From: Calothrix membranacea FACHB-236
Lineage (GTDB): Bacteria > Cyanobacteriota > Cyanobacteriia > Cyanobacteriales > Nostocaceae
Reading direction: 5' to 3'
Length of the DNA stretch: 64,000 bases
Assembly (NCBI RefSeq): GCF_014696315.1
Contig: NZ_JACJPX010000038.1
Coordinates: 19,279-83,278, forward strand
Shown here: positions 44,935-54,250 of the stretch, in pieces
Numbering within the stretch: position 1 is the stretch's first letter
How the letters are laid out: each line of letters begins with the position of its first letter
Program-made: the position numbers and the translations under genes
The notes under the pieces: model-generated
The model's database searches: none
Told to the model about the DNA's origin: nothing
Seen by the model: only the letters and a program-made list of their open reading frames with translations

Positions 44935-47574
44935 ATGCCAAAAACCAAGAGATTTATCAAACAGCCTTCAAAGTTCTACCGTTCTTTGGTAGCAACAGTA
45001 TTATTGGCTAACGGCATTTTCCAGTTTGTTACACCTGTATTAGCTGAAGGGACAGCTGCTGGTCAACCAATCAGCAACACAGCAACCGCAACTTACGAAG
45101 ATCCAAACAATCCAGGGACAACCATTAATGCAACCTCTAACACTGTGACTGTGACAGTGGCAGAAGTTGCAGGTATTACCGTAGCACCTAGAGGTGTACC
45201 TGAAGATCAGACCCCAGCCGATCCTGTTAAGGTGGGTGATTTAATTATCTACACATACGAAATCAAGAACGTAGGTAACGACCCCACCAAATTCCGGATT
45301 CCTAACTTAGCAACTACAACTGGGCCAGGTACTGTTTCTGGCACACTACCTGGTAGTACTACTAGTGGCGAATTACAATACAGTACTGATGGTGGTACAA
45401 CATGGAACAACTTCAACGCTGCTGAGGTAGTTACACCCTCAGTTCCAGTTAACGGTACTGTATTAGTACGTGTACCAGTTACTGTCCAAGCTGGTGCAAA
45501 TACAGGTGACCTGATTACAGTTACCCTAGGTAACACGCCTGGTAATGCTCAGAACGTAGAACGCATAGGCAGTAACATTAACGGTGGTGACGTTTACACT
45601 GTAGATAACCTAGATGCGACTCCTCAAACCGTTACTGGTGAAATCAATGGTGCACCTGTAAATGGGACTCGTGAAGCTAGCGACATCCAAGAAATTAAAG
45701 TTGGTGCTGTCCAAAAGAATCTAGCCTTAGCAACATTATTGAAAACTCGTGGCGCTTACGTAGATAATGATGCGACCCCTGGAACACCAACACCTGCCAA
45801 TCTATCAGATGATAGTGTTACCTACAATTTGAGTGTCAGGGTAGAAGGCAATGATGTTACTGGTTTAGGTATTACTCCAAACCCACTAGCAGGTACTACA
45901 GGTATCAGCGTAGATGGAAATACCACCAAAAATTACATCTTAATTTCTGATGATATTCCTGCAGGTACAGTCTTAAAAGCAGCGCCAACAGCGCCTGCAG
46001 GTTGGACAGCAGTTTACAGCACTACAGCTATTGGTTCAACTAAGGCTAATGATGGTACTTCAGTACTATGGAAAACCTTCCAAGCAGGCGGTACTTTACA
46101 AGGATCTGATACTTTAGCTTCTGTAACACGTGTGGGTTTTGTCAAAGAGACTTTAGTCGCTGCTGATAATATTCCTGTAAATACTACTTTGACAGGTTTC
46201 TCAATTAAATTAGGTGTTGTTGGTACACCAGCAACTTTGTCTATTAACAATATCGCGCAAGTATTTGGTCAAACTCCTAATGGTGGTTTACCTGTGTATG
46301 ATGAATCTGGAGACCAAAATCCCAGTAACTACGACGGGCCTGTAGGTGGTATGACACCTCCTGCTGGTACAGATCTCAATAATGATGGTCTACCTGATAG
46401 CCCCACAGCAGTGAATAATACCGTTACTAATGGTGTTGCTGACCCCATCACACAAGGTGTTGACGCAAGTAATAACAACACTGGTGCTGGCCCTGGAGGT
46501 GAAGTTAACACCTTCCAAATTCAAGCTGCTACACCTGCATCTGTACTTAATGGGCCTTTAAATGCACCTGGCGCAACTGGGCCAGATGGTACAACTGCAA
46601 CTGACTTTACCAATAAATCTTCTTTGATTCCTGCCAATACATTGCCAGGTAGCAAAATTGACCCCTCACCAGTAGGTTTTACCAACACATTACAGAACAC
46701 TGGTACAGGAACAGGCGATATCGCACTTGTGCCCATAGTACCAGCCAATCCTTTAGACTTACCTACTGGTACAACAGCAACTATTACCTTTGGTAGTAAT
46801 TCTGCGGTTTATACTTATACTCAAGGTTCTGGTTTTGCACTGACTAGTGGTACGGCGATTACAATCTCCAACGTCGCGGCTGGCGCAACTACCAGCTATG
46901 GTGTAGAAGTTAATTTACCAACCGGTACCAAGCTGTCAACTGATACTTTGACAGATTATGCAAATGATGCAGAATTTGGTTACCCCGTACCGATTCAAGC
47001 CACTATTACTGTTGGTGCAAATCCACCATCTACTAACGTCACTATTGACCGGGTATATACTGGCTTCCTCAAACTAGTCAAAGTTTCCCGAATCTTACAA
47101 GGAAGTGGGCCAGCAGTAGGTACAGGTCAAGATGACTTTGAAAGTACACCGAAATACACAAATCCCACCACTCTAGTAGATATCGATCCTAATCCCAATG
47201 TTGCTGACGTACCCAGAAATCCTGCACCTGGAAATATTATTGAATACCAGATTCGATACACAAATATTTCCAATGTCCAAGCTGGTGCTGGTAATGTGGT
47301 CTTGAATGCCGGCAATGTTGTAATTACTGAAGATGGTACAGCATCTCCCAATAATTGGGCAGTAGACAATGATGGCAACGGTATCATTGATACTAGTAAC
47401 ATAACTAACCCACAGGCTGTGGATTCTGCGAGTGGAACCATCCAGTTCTTCCCATCTGGTAACCAAACTGGAAGCACTCAAGCTACAGATGTGACTAAGT
47501 ATGTTGATACTGCTAACGGTAATGTTATACCGCAAGAGCAAAGAACATTTACCTTCCAACGTCGAGTGAACTAG
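44935..47574 (+). CDS. Large exported DUF11-type surface protein A
   Basis: 879 residues from ATG 44935; a GTG at 44890 would add 15 residues before the signal peptide and is less likely. Signal peptide: RSLVATVLLANGIFQFVTP, cleavage near VLAEG (about 36). The mature N-terminus has ISNTATATYEDPNNPGTTIN, EVAGITVAP and NVGNDPTKFRIPN, also seen in the last protein of the locus. The middle is Thr/Gly/Asn-rich, beta-predicted and repetitive. The C-terminal module (about 710-879) has LKLVKVSRI, PGNIIEYQIRYTN, and ends FTFQRRVN. Almost no Cys or Lys-rich segments. Likely cell-surface or extracellular. First gene of a six-gene surface locus; not matched to a known function. Confidence 0.8.
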   Translation: MPKTKRFIKQPSKFYRSLVATVLLANGIFQFVTPVLAEGTAAGQPISNTATATYEDPNNPGTTINATSNTVTVTVAEVAGITVAPRGVPEDQTPADPVKVGDLIIYTYEIKNVGNDPTKFRIPNLATTTGPGTVSGTLPGSTTSGELQYSTDGGTTWNNFNAAEVVTPSVPVNGTVLVRVPVTVQAGANTGDLITVTLGNTPGNAQNVERIGSNINGGDVYTVDNLDATPQTVTGEINGAPVNGTREASDIQEIKVGAVQKNLALATLLKTRGAYVDNDATPGTPTPANLSDDSVTYNLSVRVEGNDVTGLGITPNPLAGTTGISVDGNTTKNYILISDDIPAGTVLKAAPTAPAGWTAVYSTTAIGSTKANDGTSVLWKTFQAGGTLQGSDTLASVTRVGFVKETLVAADNIPVNTTLTGFSIKLGVVGTPATLSINNIAQVFGQTPNGGLPVYDESGDQNPSNYDGPVGGMTPPAGTDLNNDGLPDSPTAVNNTVTNGVADPITQGVDASNNNTGAGPGGEVNTFQIQAATPASVLNGPLNAPGATGPDGTTATDFTNKSSLIPANTLPGSKIDPSPVGFTNTLQNTGTGTGDIALVPIVPANPLDLPTGTTATITFGSNSAVYTYTQGSGFALTSGTAITISNVAAGATTSYGVEVNLPTGTKLSTDTLTDYANDAEFGYPVPIQATITVGANPPSTNVTIDRVYTGFLKLVKVSRILQGSGPAVGTGQDDFESTPKYTNPTTLVDIDPNPNVADVPRNPAPGNIIEYQIRYTNISNVQAGAGNVVLNAGNVVITEDGTASPNNWAVDNDGNGIIDTSNITNPQAVDSASGTIQFFPSGNQTGSTQATDVTKYVDTANGNVIPQEQRTFTFQRRVN

Positions 47575-47583
47575 AACCCCTCA

Positions 47584-47607
47584 CCCCTCTTCTCTAACGA
47601 AGAGGGG
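47584..47607 (+). terminator. Hairpin after surface protein A
   Basis: CCCCTCTTC and GAAGAGGGG pair perfectly around TCTAAC, ten bases after the stop, followed by TTAAAAAG. It may attenuate or end transcription before the next gene; the lack of a T-run leaves this open. Confidence 0.45.
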
Positions 47608-47738
47608 TTAAAAAGTCAGTAGTAATAACTACGGGCTGAAAAAAATTAATGACATAGACCACTAGAACAATTTTCCAGCACAAGTAGGGAAAAATAAATC
47701 ACTTATCAACATCTGAAAATATTCTGAGGTTTATTGAC

Positions 47739-48308
47739 ATGAAGCGTGTTTCTATTGCAGGTATGGGAGCGATCGCTATAATTGCGACAGTTCCCTTTAT
47801 CAGCCAAATACCCGGAGTAGCGAATATTTGGCAATCGGGAAGTGCGATCGCACAAAATACCAAATATCAAGGTCAAGTGCAGTTGCGTCTAGATGCAGAA
47901 AAACAAGTAATCGAAAAGGATCAGCAGGGTAAACAAACCAAAAAATGGCAGCCTTTGAAAGGTCAAGCTGTAGTCCAACCAGGAGATGTGCTGCGGTACA
48001 CCTTGAGTAGCGAAAATAAAAACGCTAATCCAATTAAGAACCTCACTCTCAATCAACCCATTCCCAAAGGAATGGTATATGTGCTGAAATCTGCAAGTGT
48101 GGATGCTAATAAAGAAGCCAAAATTACTTACAGCATTGATGATGGACGCAGCTTTGTAGAAAATCCCACGGTTAAAGTTACTCTACCCAATGGCAAAGTA
48201 GAAACTCAAGCTGCACCAGCTACTGCTTACACCCATATCCGTTTAAAACTACCATCCGTAGGTGCAAAGTCAATAGTCAAAGCATCTTATCAAGTGCAAG
48301 TACGTTGA
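47739..48308 (+). CDS. Small exported DUF11-like protein
   Basis: 189 residues. Signal peptide: VSIAGMGAIAIIATVPFISQ, cleavage near SAIAQN (about 40). A single Ig-like DUF11-type domain follows: VVQPGDVLRYTLSSENKNAN, IKNLTLNQPIPKGMVYVLKS, KITYSIDDGRSF and the last strand KASYQVQVR. It is more basic and much shorter than its neighbours. Within the locus it could be a subunit, a cap or a periplasmic escort of the larger DUF11 proteins; nothing in the sequence decides between these. Confidence 0.8.
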   Translation: MKRVSIAGMGAIAIIATVPFISQIPGVANIWQSGSAIAQNTKYQGQVQLRLDAEKQVIEKDQQGKQTKKWQPLKGQAVVQPGDVLRYTLSSENKNANPIKNLTLNQPIPKGMVYVLKSASVDANKEAKITYSIDDGRSFVENPTVKVTLPNGKVETQAAPATAYTHIRLKLPSVGAKSIVKASYQVQVR

Positions 48309-48357
48309 AAAACGGGTGAAGGACTAGTACCGCTACGCAAAAATACAAAATTTGTAG

Positions 48358-48377
48358 AGACGCGATTCATCGCGTCT
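48358..48377. repeat. AGACGCG palindrome, one base changed
   Basis: AGACGCGATTCATCGCGTCT, differing from the copies at 18349 and 40134 by one central base. Confidence 0.8.
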
Positions 48378-48410
48378 GTACTCACAAGTCATTAATGATT
48401 TCTCCCTCAT

Positions 48411-48438
48411 CCCCAGTCCCCAATCCCCAATCCCCAAT
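48411..48438. repeat. Heptanucleotide tandem repeat (STRR)
   Basis: CCCCAGT followed by three CCCCAAT units in register, 28 bases before the GTG of the next gene. Confidence 0.85.
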
Positions 48439-48465
48439 CTTGGTATTTCATAGGAGAAATGTTAA

Positions 48466-50004
48466 GTGCTCTGTCCTAAAATCCAAAAGCATTTCACTCC
48501 TAATAGTAAATGGTTGCAGAAATTAACTGCAACGCTTCTTGTGAGCAATATATTGCATGGTTCTCTACCAGTAAGAGCGCAACAAGCTGAAAACCAAGCT
48601 GTACGTCCAGTATTTATTAATCAAGCTCAATATACTTATACAGATACAGCTACTAATGAAAAATATCTATCAACTTCTTCTCAAATCAACCTTGGCTCTG
48701 ATAAATTAGTTGACCCATTAGGCAGAATTTTAGGCTGTAGCGGGGAATTATTACCTAATTACACAGGCTTTTCTATTGCTGTATATGAACCTAATCCCAG
48801 CGATCCCACAGGAACAGAATTAGGGAAATTATTACCACTAACGCGCACAGAAGTTCCTGATATTCCTGACAATCAAATACCTGGTGGATTAAAACCAAAT
48901 ATTGAAAATAGTAATCCCTACTTTCTTACTAATAGCGAACCGCGAGGTATTTATAACTTTTTATTAGATCCAAATAAAGGACAAACAAATACAGGTAGTA
49001 CTTATATTTTAGTTATCAATCCACCTGCAAATTCGATTTATCAACAACGACGCATCAAGATTCAGATTGTGGAAAACAACGGGAATGGCAATAACAGCAT
49101 TATTAGGTATGTTGCTACTTCCCTAGATGGTCAACCCATTACCACTACAGGCGGTACTAATTTTACAGACACAGTAGCCCTTGTCCCCAATGCAGAAACT
49201 GTAGGACTGGACTTATTAGCATTTCGATTTACTACAGGGATGTGTCAACCCAATCAAATACAGATTATCAAAACAGGCGATCGCGCTACTGCTGAACCTG
49301 GAGATACAGTCATTTACCGCTTGACAATCAAGAATTTATCGGATGCTGGTTTAAATAATCTGGTAATTACCGATAATTTACCTCTAGGATTCAAATTTTT
49401 ACCACAATCAATCCGTGGTGAAATAGACTCTCAAGCAGTTGTTATCACCTCCCAAACCAATGGAAACATTATCACGTTGCGCGCAGATGTTACTGCTAGT
49501 GCGGGAAAAACACTGAATATTGTTTATGCGGTACAACTTACCAGTGATGCGGTGCGGGGAACAGGTCGCAACAGTGCGATTGTGAATGCACAAAGAGCTG
49601 ATAACCGTTTTAGTACTAAGGATGGGCCAGCCACTTACCAATTAAAAATTAGGCCTGGAATAGTCTCTGATTGTGGCACAATCATCGGTCGCGTGTTTGT
49701 TGATAAAAACTTTGACGGTGAGCAACAACCTGGTGAACGAGGAATTCCTAATGCGGTGATTTTCTTAGAGGATGGTAACCGTATTACTACAGATCCCAAT
49801 GGACTGTTCTCAGTAGCTAATGTTTTACCAGGAAACCATACAGGTGTATTAGACCTCAGCAGCGTCAATGGTTACACCCTAGCTCCTAATGAGAAATTCC
49901 GCGAACGTAATAGCCAATCTCGCTTAGTGCGTTTAGAACCTGGTGGGCTAGTACGTATGAATTTCGCCGTTACCCCAGCCTTCCCGGAGCAAATTAAGAA
50001 ATGA
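48466..50004 (+). CDS. Exported DUF11 and SdrD-B-like protein
   Basis: 512 residues from GTG 48466, with AGGAGA eight bases upstream. Signal peptide: LQKLTATLLVSNILHGSLPV, cleavage near RAQQA (about 38). Next come INQAQYTYTDTATNEKYLST, a region with YNFLLDPNKGQ, a DUF11 domain (about 264-390: IQIIKTGDRATAEPGDTVIY; NLVITDNLPLGFKFLP) and an SdrD B-like domain (about 400-500: IIGRVFVDKNFDGEQQPGER; GIPNAVIFLEDG), whose D-x-N-x-D-G is a calcium-type loop. Its stop overlaps the next start (ATGA), so it is made together with the barrel protein. It may plug or extend the barrel outside the cell; this is inference. Confidence 0.82.
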   Translation: MLCPKIQKHFTPNSKWLQKLTATLLVSNILHGSLPVRAQQAENQAVRPVFINQAQYTYTDTATNEKYLSTSSQINLGSDKLVDPLGRILGCSGELLPNYTGFSIAVYEPNPSDPTGTELGKLLPLTRTEVPDIPDNQIPGGLKPNIENSNPYFLTNSEPRGIYNFLLDPNKGQTNTGSTYILVINPPANSIYQQRRIKIQIVENNGNGNNSIIRYVATSLDGQPITTTGGTNFTDTVALVPNAETVGLDLLAFRFTTGMCQPNQIQIIKTGDRATAEPGDTVIYRLTIKNLSDAGLNNLVITDNLPLGFKFLPQSIRGEIDSQAVVITSQTNGNIITLRADVTASAGKTLNIVYAVQLTSDAVRGTGRNSAIVNAQRADNRFSTKDGPATYQLKIRPGIVSDCGTIIGRVFVDKNFDGEQQPGERGIPNAVIFLEDGNRITTDPNGLFSVANVLPGNHTGVLDLSSVNGYTLAPNEKFRERNSQSRLVRLEPGGLVRMNFAVTPAFPEQIKK

Positions 50005-53000
50005 AACCCAGACTCCACCATACAACTACTTTCAACCTCAGCTTGATCGGGGCTATGGCCGGAGCCTTGAGTATAATTTTGTATCCAGTTGTCGCTCATG
50101 GGGAAACTACCGATAATTCACACCCTGCAGTTGAGGTTAATGACAACCTCAATTCTGGTTTACAGGCTGAGAAGGTTGAACAAATTACAGTCACTTCAGA
50201 AGCACCAGAGAACAAAGTTTCTGAAGCAACGCCCGATGTAAATTCTGCTGATATTCTTGAGAACAATCAACAACCTACAAAAGCTAGCTTGATTGAGAGT
50301 TCATCTATCAGTTTTGATTCTTCAAAAATTGATACTGAATTTAGCCATCAATACGGCACAATAGCAACAACAGAAAGTCAGAAAGAAACACAGCCTTCTT
50401 TAGGAATACAAACTTTTCAGCCAGCAGTTGAGACCACATTACCTAGAGGCTTATCCAAAATCGCTGCTGATGCTTCTAGTACTACGCCAAACACAACAGA
50501 GATTCAAACCTTTCAACCAGCAGTTGAGACCACATTACCCAGAGGCTTATCCAAAATTGCATCTGATTCGTCTAATAGCACTACGCCAGTAACCACGGAA
50601 ATACAAACCTTTCAGCCAGCATTTGATGCCACATTACCCAGAGGCTTATCTAAAATCGCTGCTGATGCTTCTAGTAGTACTACGTCAGCAACCACGGAAA
50701 TCCAAACCTTTCAGCCAGCAGTTGAGACCACATTACCCAGAGGCTTATCCAAAATCGCAGAGGGAGTCAAAGAAAATATAGATCCTAATTCCCCATCTCC
50801 CAATGCTTCAGCTATCTCCACAGGAGTTAAAATCCTAACTCCAACGCCTGAAAGTGTTTTAGATGCACCAGCAACCACGGTAACTATACAATTTCCTGCT
50901 GGGAGCCAAGTAGAACTACGTGTAAATGGAGCCTTGGTAGACTCTTCCTTAGTGGGACGAACAGAAAGTGATAGTACTACTAACTTAGTAACGCAGACAT
51001 GGTATGGTGTCTCGTTACAATCAGGAAAAAACACTATTTCTGCACAACTCTTAGGTAGTACAGAACCGCCAGCGACAGTGCAACTAGTAATTAGAGGAAC
51101 GCCAAAACAACTAACATTAGAAACCGTTGAATCTCGGATTCCTGCAGATGGACGTACAACGGCCACAGTAAAGGGTCAATTAATCGATGAAAACGGCAAT
51201 CGCTCTAACCAAGATGCTGTCATCACTTTAACGCCTACTGCTGGAGATTTTGTTGGAAAAGACTTCAAACCCGATCAACCTGGATTTCAAGTTGAGGCAA
51301 AAGGAGGGCAATTTACAGCCGCTTTACGTTCTAATCTTAAAGCCCAAACTGTACGAATTCAGGCTAAGGTTAATGATTTAGAAGCCTTTACCCAACTACA
51401 ATTTGAAACAGCACTACGTCCTAGTCTGCTTACTGGTGTAGTCGATTTACGCTTAGGTGCTAGAGGTACAGATTATTATGGTAGTTTTCGTGATTTTCTC
51501 CGTCCAGACAGAGATAACAGAACCCAATTAGATTTCCATTCCGCAATATTTGCCACTGGCGCGATTGGTGATTGGTTATTTACTGGTGCTTACAACAGTT
51601 CTCGCAACCTCAACGAGGACTGCAACTGTGATAACCGTCTATTTCGTAGTTACCAATTCAGCGAGCAAAACTATCCTGTCTATGGGGATAGTTCCACATC
51701 TACTGTTGTCACTCCTTCAATTGACAGCGTATATGTACGTTTGGAGCATTCATCTGGTATTCCAGGGTCTACTCCCGATTATTTTATGTGGGGTGACTAC
51801 AATACAGAGGAATTTGCTCGACCATCGCAGCAGTATACCGCTACTACTCGTCAACTTCACGGTTTTAAAGCCAACTACAATTTAGGAAATCTGCAATTTA
51901 CAGCATTCTATGGCAATAACCTCCAAGGTTTCCAACGAGATGCGATCGCTCCTGATGGGACTAGTGGTTATTACTTCCTGTCTCGCCGCATCTTAGTTCC
52001 TGGTAGTGAAAATGTATTTTTGGAGTTAGAAGAACTCAACCGTCCAGGAACTGTATTACAACGTAAACAATTAGGCCGAGGCTCAGACTACGAAATTGAT
52101 TACGATCGCGGAACTTTATTATTCCGCGAACCAATTCTCCGTACTGATATTGATCGAGATGGACAAGTTTTAGTCCGGAAGATTATTGTGAGCTATCAAT
52201 ATGACACTCAAGATTCTAATAGTGATATTTATGCAGGTCGCTTACAATACAACTTCTCTCGCGCTGTCAATCAGGAAAGTTGGTTAGCTGCAACCTACGT
52301 CAGAGAAAATCAAGGGGTGCGCGGCTTTGAACTTTATGGCGCTGATGCCATGATTGCTTTAGGTGGTAACAGCAAGTTAATAGCAGAATATGCCCATTCC
52401 ACCAATAACTCTGATGTGATGGGCAAAGTTAGCGGTGAAGCTTACCGCTTAGAAGCTGAGGGACAAATTTTTAAAGGTATCCAAGGTCGTGCTTATTATC
52501 GTTATGCTGGTACGGGTTTTGCCAATAATGCCACCATCAGCTTTGTCCCAGGTCAAACTCGTTATGGCGCACAATTAACTGGTCAAGTTTCTGCAACTAC
52601 CAATATCCGGCTGCAATATGACCACGAAGATAATTTTGGCATTGCACCTCAACCCCTAGACACATTTGAAGAACTGTTTGCACCCCGTTCTCAAGCTGTT
52701 CCTGGTAGTCAAGTAGATAATTCTCTAACGACGATTTCCGCTGGGATTCAACAACGCTTGGGTAGTGCCATTGTGGATTTAGATTGGATTCATCGCAACC
52801 GGGAAGATCGGATTCCTGCAAATGCGCTCAGTAGTAATTCCGATCAATTGCGATCGCGTTTAACAGTTCCCTTGGCGAGTAACCTGACTTTCCAAGCGCA
52901 AAATGAACTGACTTTATCTTCAACTAAGGATACTGTTTACCCAGACCGGACGATTTTTGGACTCAACTGGGCTGTCATACCTGGGATTAATATTAGTCTT

Positions 53001-54098
53001 GCCCAACAGTTTTACAGTAGCGGTCAATTTTCCGGTAATTCTATTACTAGCCTTAGTGTCAATGGCGAACACAAACTTGGTACTGATACTGTCTTGACTG
53101 GTCGTTACTCAATTTTAGGTGGTGCTAATGAACTAACTACCCAAGGAGCCATAGGTTTAAATAACCGTTGGTCTATTGCGCCTGGTTTGCGATTAAATCT
53201 GGCTTACGAACATGTATTTGGCAGCTTCTTCCAAAAGACGGCGGCGGGTCAGCAATTTGCCCAACCTTTTGCTCCCGGTCAAAGTGCTTCTGCTATTGGA
53301 TTTAATGGTGGTGATAGCTACAGTATTGGGCTGGAATACTCTGATAATCCGCAATTTCAAGCCAGCGCCCGTTATGAGTATCGTAGTTCCTCTGGTGGTT
53401 CCAATAGTGTGATTTCGGCGGCTGCGACTGGTAAAATTTCGCCGTCGCTGACAGCTTTAGTACGTTATCAACAGGCAAACTCTTCTAATCAAAAACTCAC
53501 AGGATTAGGAGATACAGTCAACCTGAAGGTGGGTTTAGCCTACCGTGACCCCAATAGCGATAAATTTAACGCCTTGTTGCGTTATGAATATCGTCAAAAT
53601 CCCGCAACTATCCCTGACACTATTTTGTTCGGTAGTGGTACAGGTTCCGAAGATCATACCTTTGCTTTAGAAGCTATCTATGCTCCCAACTGGCAATGGG
53701 AATTTTATGGCAAATATGCTTTACGTAATAGTACCTCTTACCTCGCCAGCGATTTAGTTGGTACTACTACAGTAAATCTGGCGCAATTCCGCGCCACCTA
53801 TCGCCTAGGGTACAGTATGGATTTGGTTGGTGAAGCCCGTGTGATTAATCAATCTACCTATACAGAAACAGGCTTTGTCATTGAGGCTGGTTACTACCTC
53901 AGCCCCAATTTGCGGCTGGCGGCTGGATATGTCTTTGGTAAAGTTGACGATCGCGATTTTTCTGGTACTCGCTCTGCAGGGGGGCCATATTTAGGTATCA
54001 CGCTGAAGCTCAACGAATTATTCGATGGTTTTGGGCAGCAAAAAGTGACCCCATTCCAGCGACAAGAATCTCAAGTACCAGGAAAGTTAAGAATATGA
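50001..54098 (+). CDS. Large outer-membrane beta-barrel with N-terminal repeats
   Basis: 1365 residues, start ATG overlapping the upstream stop by four bases. Signal peptide: SLIGAMAGALSIILYPVVAH (about 13-32). Then an acidic stretch (35-135), four copies of a 32-33 residue repeat with core LPRGLSKIA (136-256), an Ig-like part (about 275-365), a Big-1-like domain (ESRIPADGRTTATVKGQLID, about 378) and a barrel (about 475 to the end). Barrel evidence: alternating strands and tight turns, many Tyr/Phe at strand ends, motifs QNYPVYGDSST, MWGDYNTEEF and GSDYEIDYDRGTLLF, and a last strand PYLGITLKLNELF. No TonB box or typical plug is seen. Predicted anchor or conduit for the neighbouring surface proteins. 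Confidence 0.8.
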   Translation: MKPRLHHTTTFNLSLIGAMAGALSIILYPVVAHGETTDNSHPAVEVNDNLNSGLQAEKVEQITVTSEAPENKVSEATPDVNSADILENNQQPTKASLIESSSISFDSSKIDTEFSHQYGTIATTESQKETQPSLGIQTFQPAVETTLPRGLSKIAADASSTTPNTTEIQTFQPAVETTLPRGLSKIASDSSNSTTPVTTEIQTFQPAFDATLPRGLSKIAADASSSTTSATTEIQTFQPAVETTLPRGLSKIAEGVKENIDPNSPSPNASAISTGVKILTPTPESVLDAPATTVTIQFPAGSQVELRVNGALVDSSLVGRTESDSTTNLVTQTWYGVSLQSGKNTISAQLLGSTEPPATVQLVIRGTPKQLTLETVESRIPADGRTTATVKGQLIDENGNRSNQDAVITLTPTAGDFVGKDFKPDQPGFQVEAKGGQFTAALRSNLKAQTVRIQAKVNDLEAFTQLQFETALRPSLLTGVVDLRLGARGTDYYGSFRDFLRPDRDNRTQLDFHSAIFATGAIGDWLFTGAYNSSRNLNEDCNCDNRLFRSYQFSEQNYPVYGDSSTSTVVTPSIDSVYVRLEHSSGIPGSTPDYFMWGDYNTEEFARPSQQYTATTRQLHGFKANYNLGNLQFTAFYGNNLQGFQRDAIAPDGTSGYYFLSRRILVPGSENVFLELEELNRPGTVLQRKQLGRGSDYEIDYDRGTLLFREPILRTDIDRDGQVLVRKIIVSYQYDTQDSNSDIYAGRLQYNFSRAVNQESWLAATYVRENQGVRGFELYGADAMIALGGNSKLIAEYAHSTNNSDVMGKVSGEAYRLEAEGQIFKGIQGRAYYRYAGTGFANNATISFVPGQTRYGAQLTGQVSATTNIRLQYDHEDNFGIAPQPLDTFEELFAPRSQAVPGSQVDNSLTTISAGIQQRLGSAIVDLDWIHRNREDRIPANALSSNSDQLRSRLTVPLASNLTFQAQNELTLSSTKDTVYPDRTIFGLNWAVIPGINISLAQQFYSSGQFSGNSITSLSVNGEHKLGTDTVLTGRYSILGGANELTTQGAIGLNNRWSIAPGLRLNLAYEHVFGSFFQKTAAGQQFAQPFAPGQSASAIGFNGGDSYSIGLEYSDNPQFQASARYEYRSSSGGSNSVISAAATGKISPSLTALVRYQQANSSNQKLTGLGDTVNLKVGLAYRDPNSDKFNALLRYEYRQNPATIPDTILFGSGTGSEDHTFALEAIYAPNWQWEFYGKYALRNSTSYLASDLVGTTTVNLAQFRATYRLGYSMDLVGEARVINQSTYTETGFVIEAGYYLSPNLRLAAGYVFGKVDDRDFSGTRSAGGPYLGITLKLNELFDGFGQQKVTPFQRQESQVPGKLRI
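50406..50760 (+). repeat. Four in-frame tandem repeats in the barrel gene
   Basis: Units start at 50406, 50502, 50601 and 50700, so the spacing is 96, 99 and 99 bases. Each encodes IQTFQPAxxxTLPRGLSKIA followed by a Ser/Thr/Ala linker. The fourth lacks most of the linker. Nucleotide identity is high (the shared stretch GAGACCACATTACC occurs in three units), so copy number may vary among strains. Confidence 0.9.
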
Positions 54099-54250
54099 CG
54101 AAATATGTACGTATTTTTTTAAGTAATTCAACCTTAAAGTCAAACAACTCACACACTATTAAGGCAAATAAACAAAGAAAATTAGGAGGTGAGACAAGTT
54201 AATACTCAAATTGCTCTAGATATCAAATTTTACATTGATGAGGGCAAGAA

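Noticed and set aside
50711..51166. 151-codon minus-strand open frame
   Set aside because: Antisense to the barrel gene with no motif or ribosome site.
50001..54098. TonB-dependent receptor
   Set aside because: The N-terminus has tandem repeats and Ig-like domains rather than a TonB box and plug, so the barrel is placed in an unclassified group.
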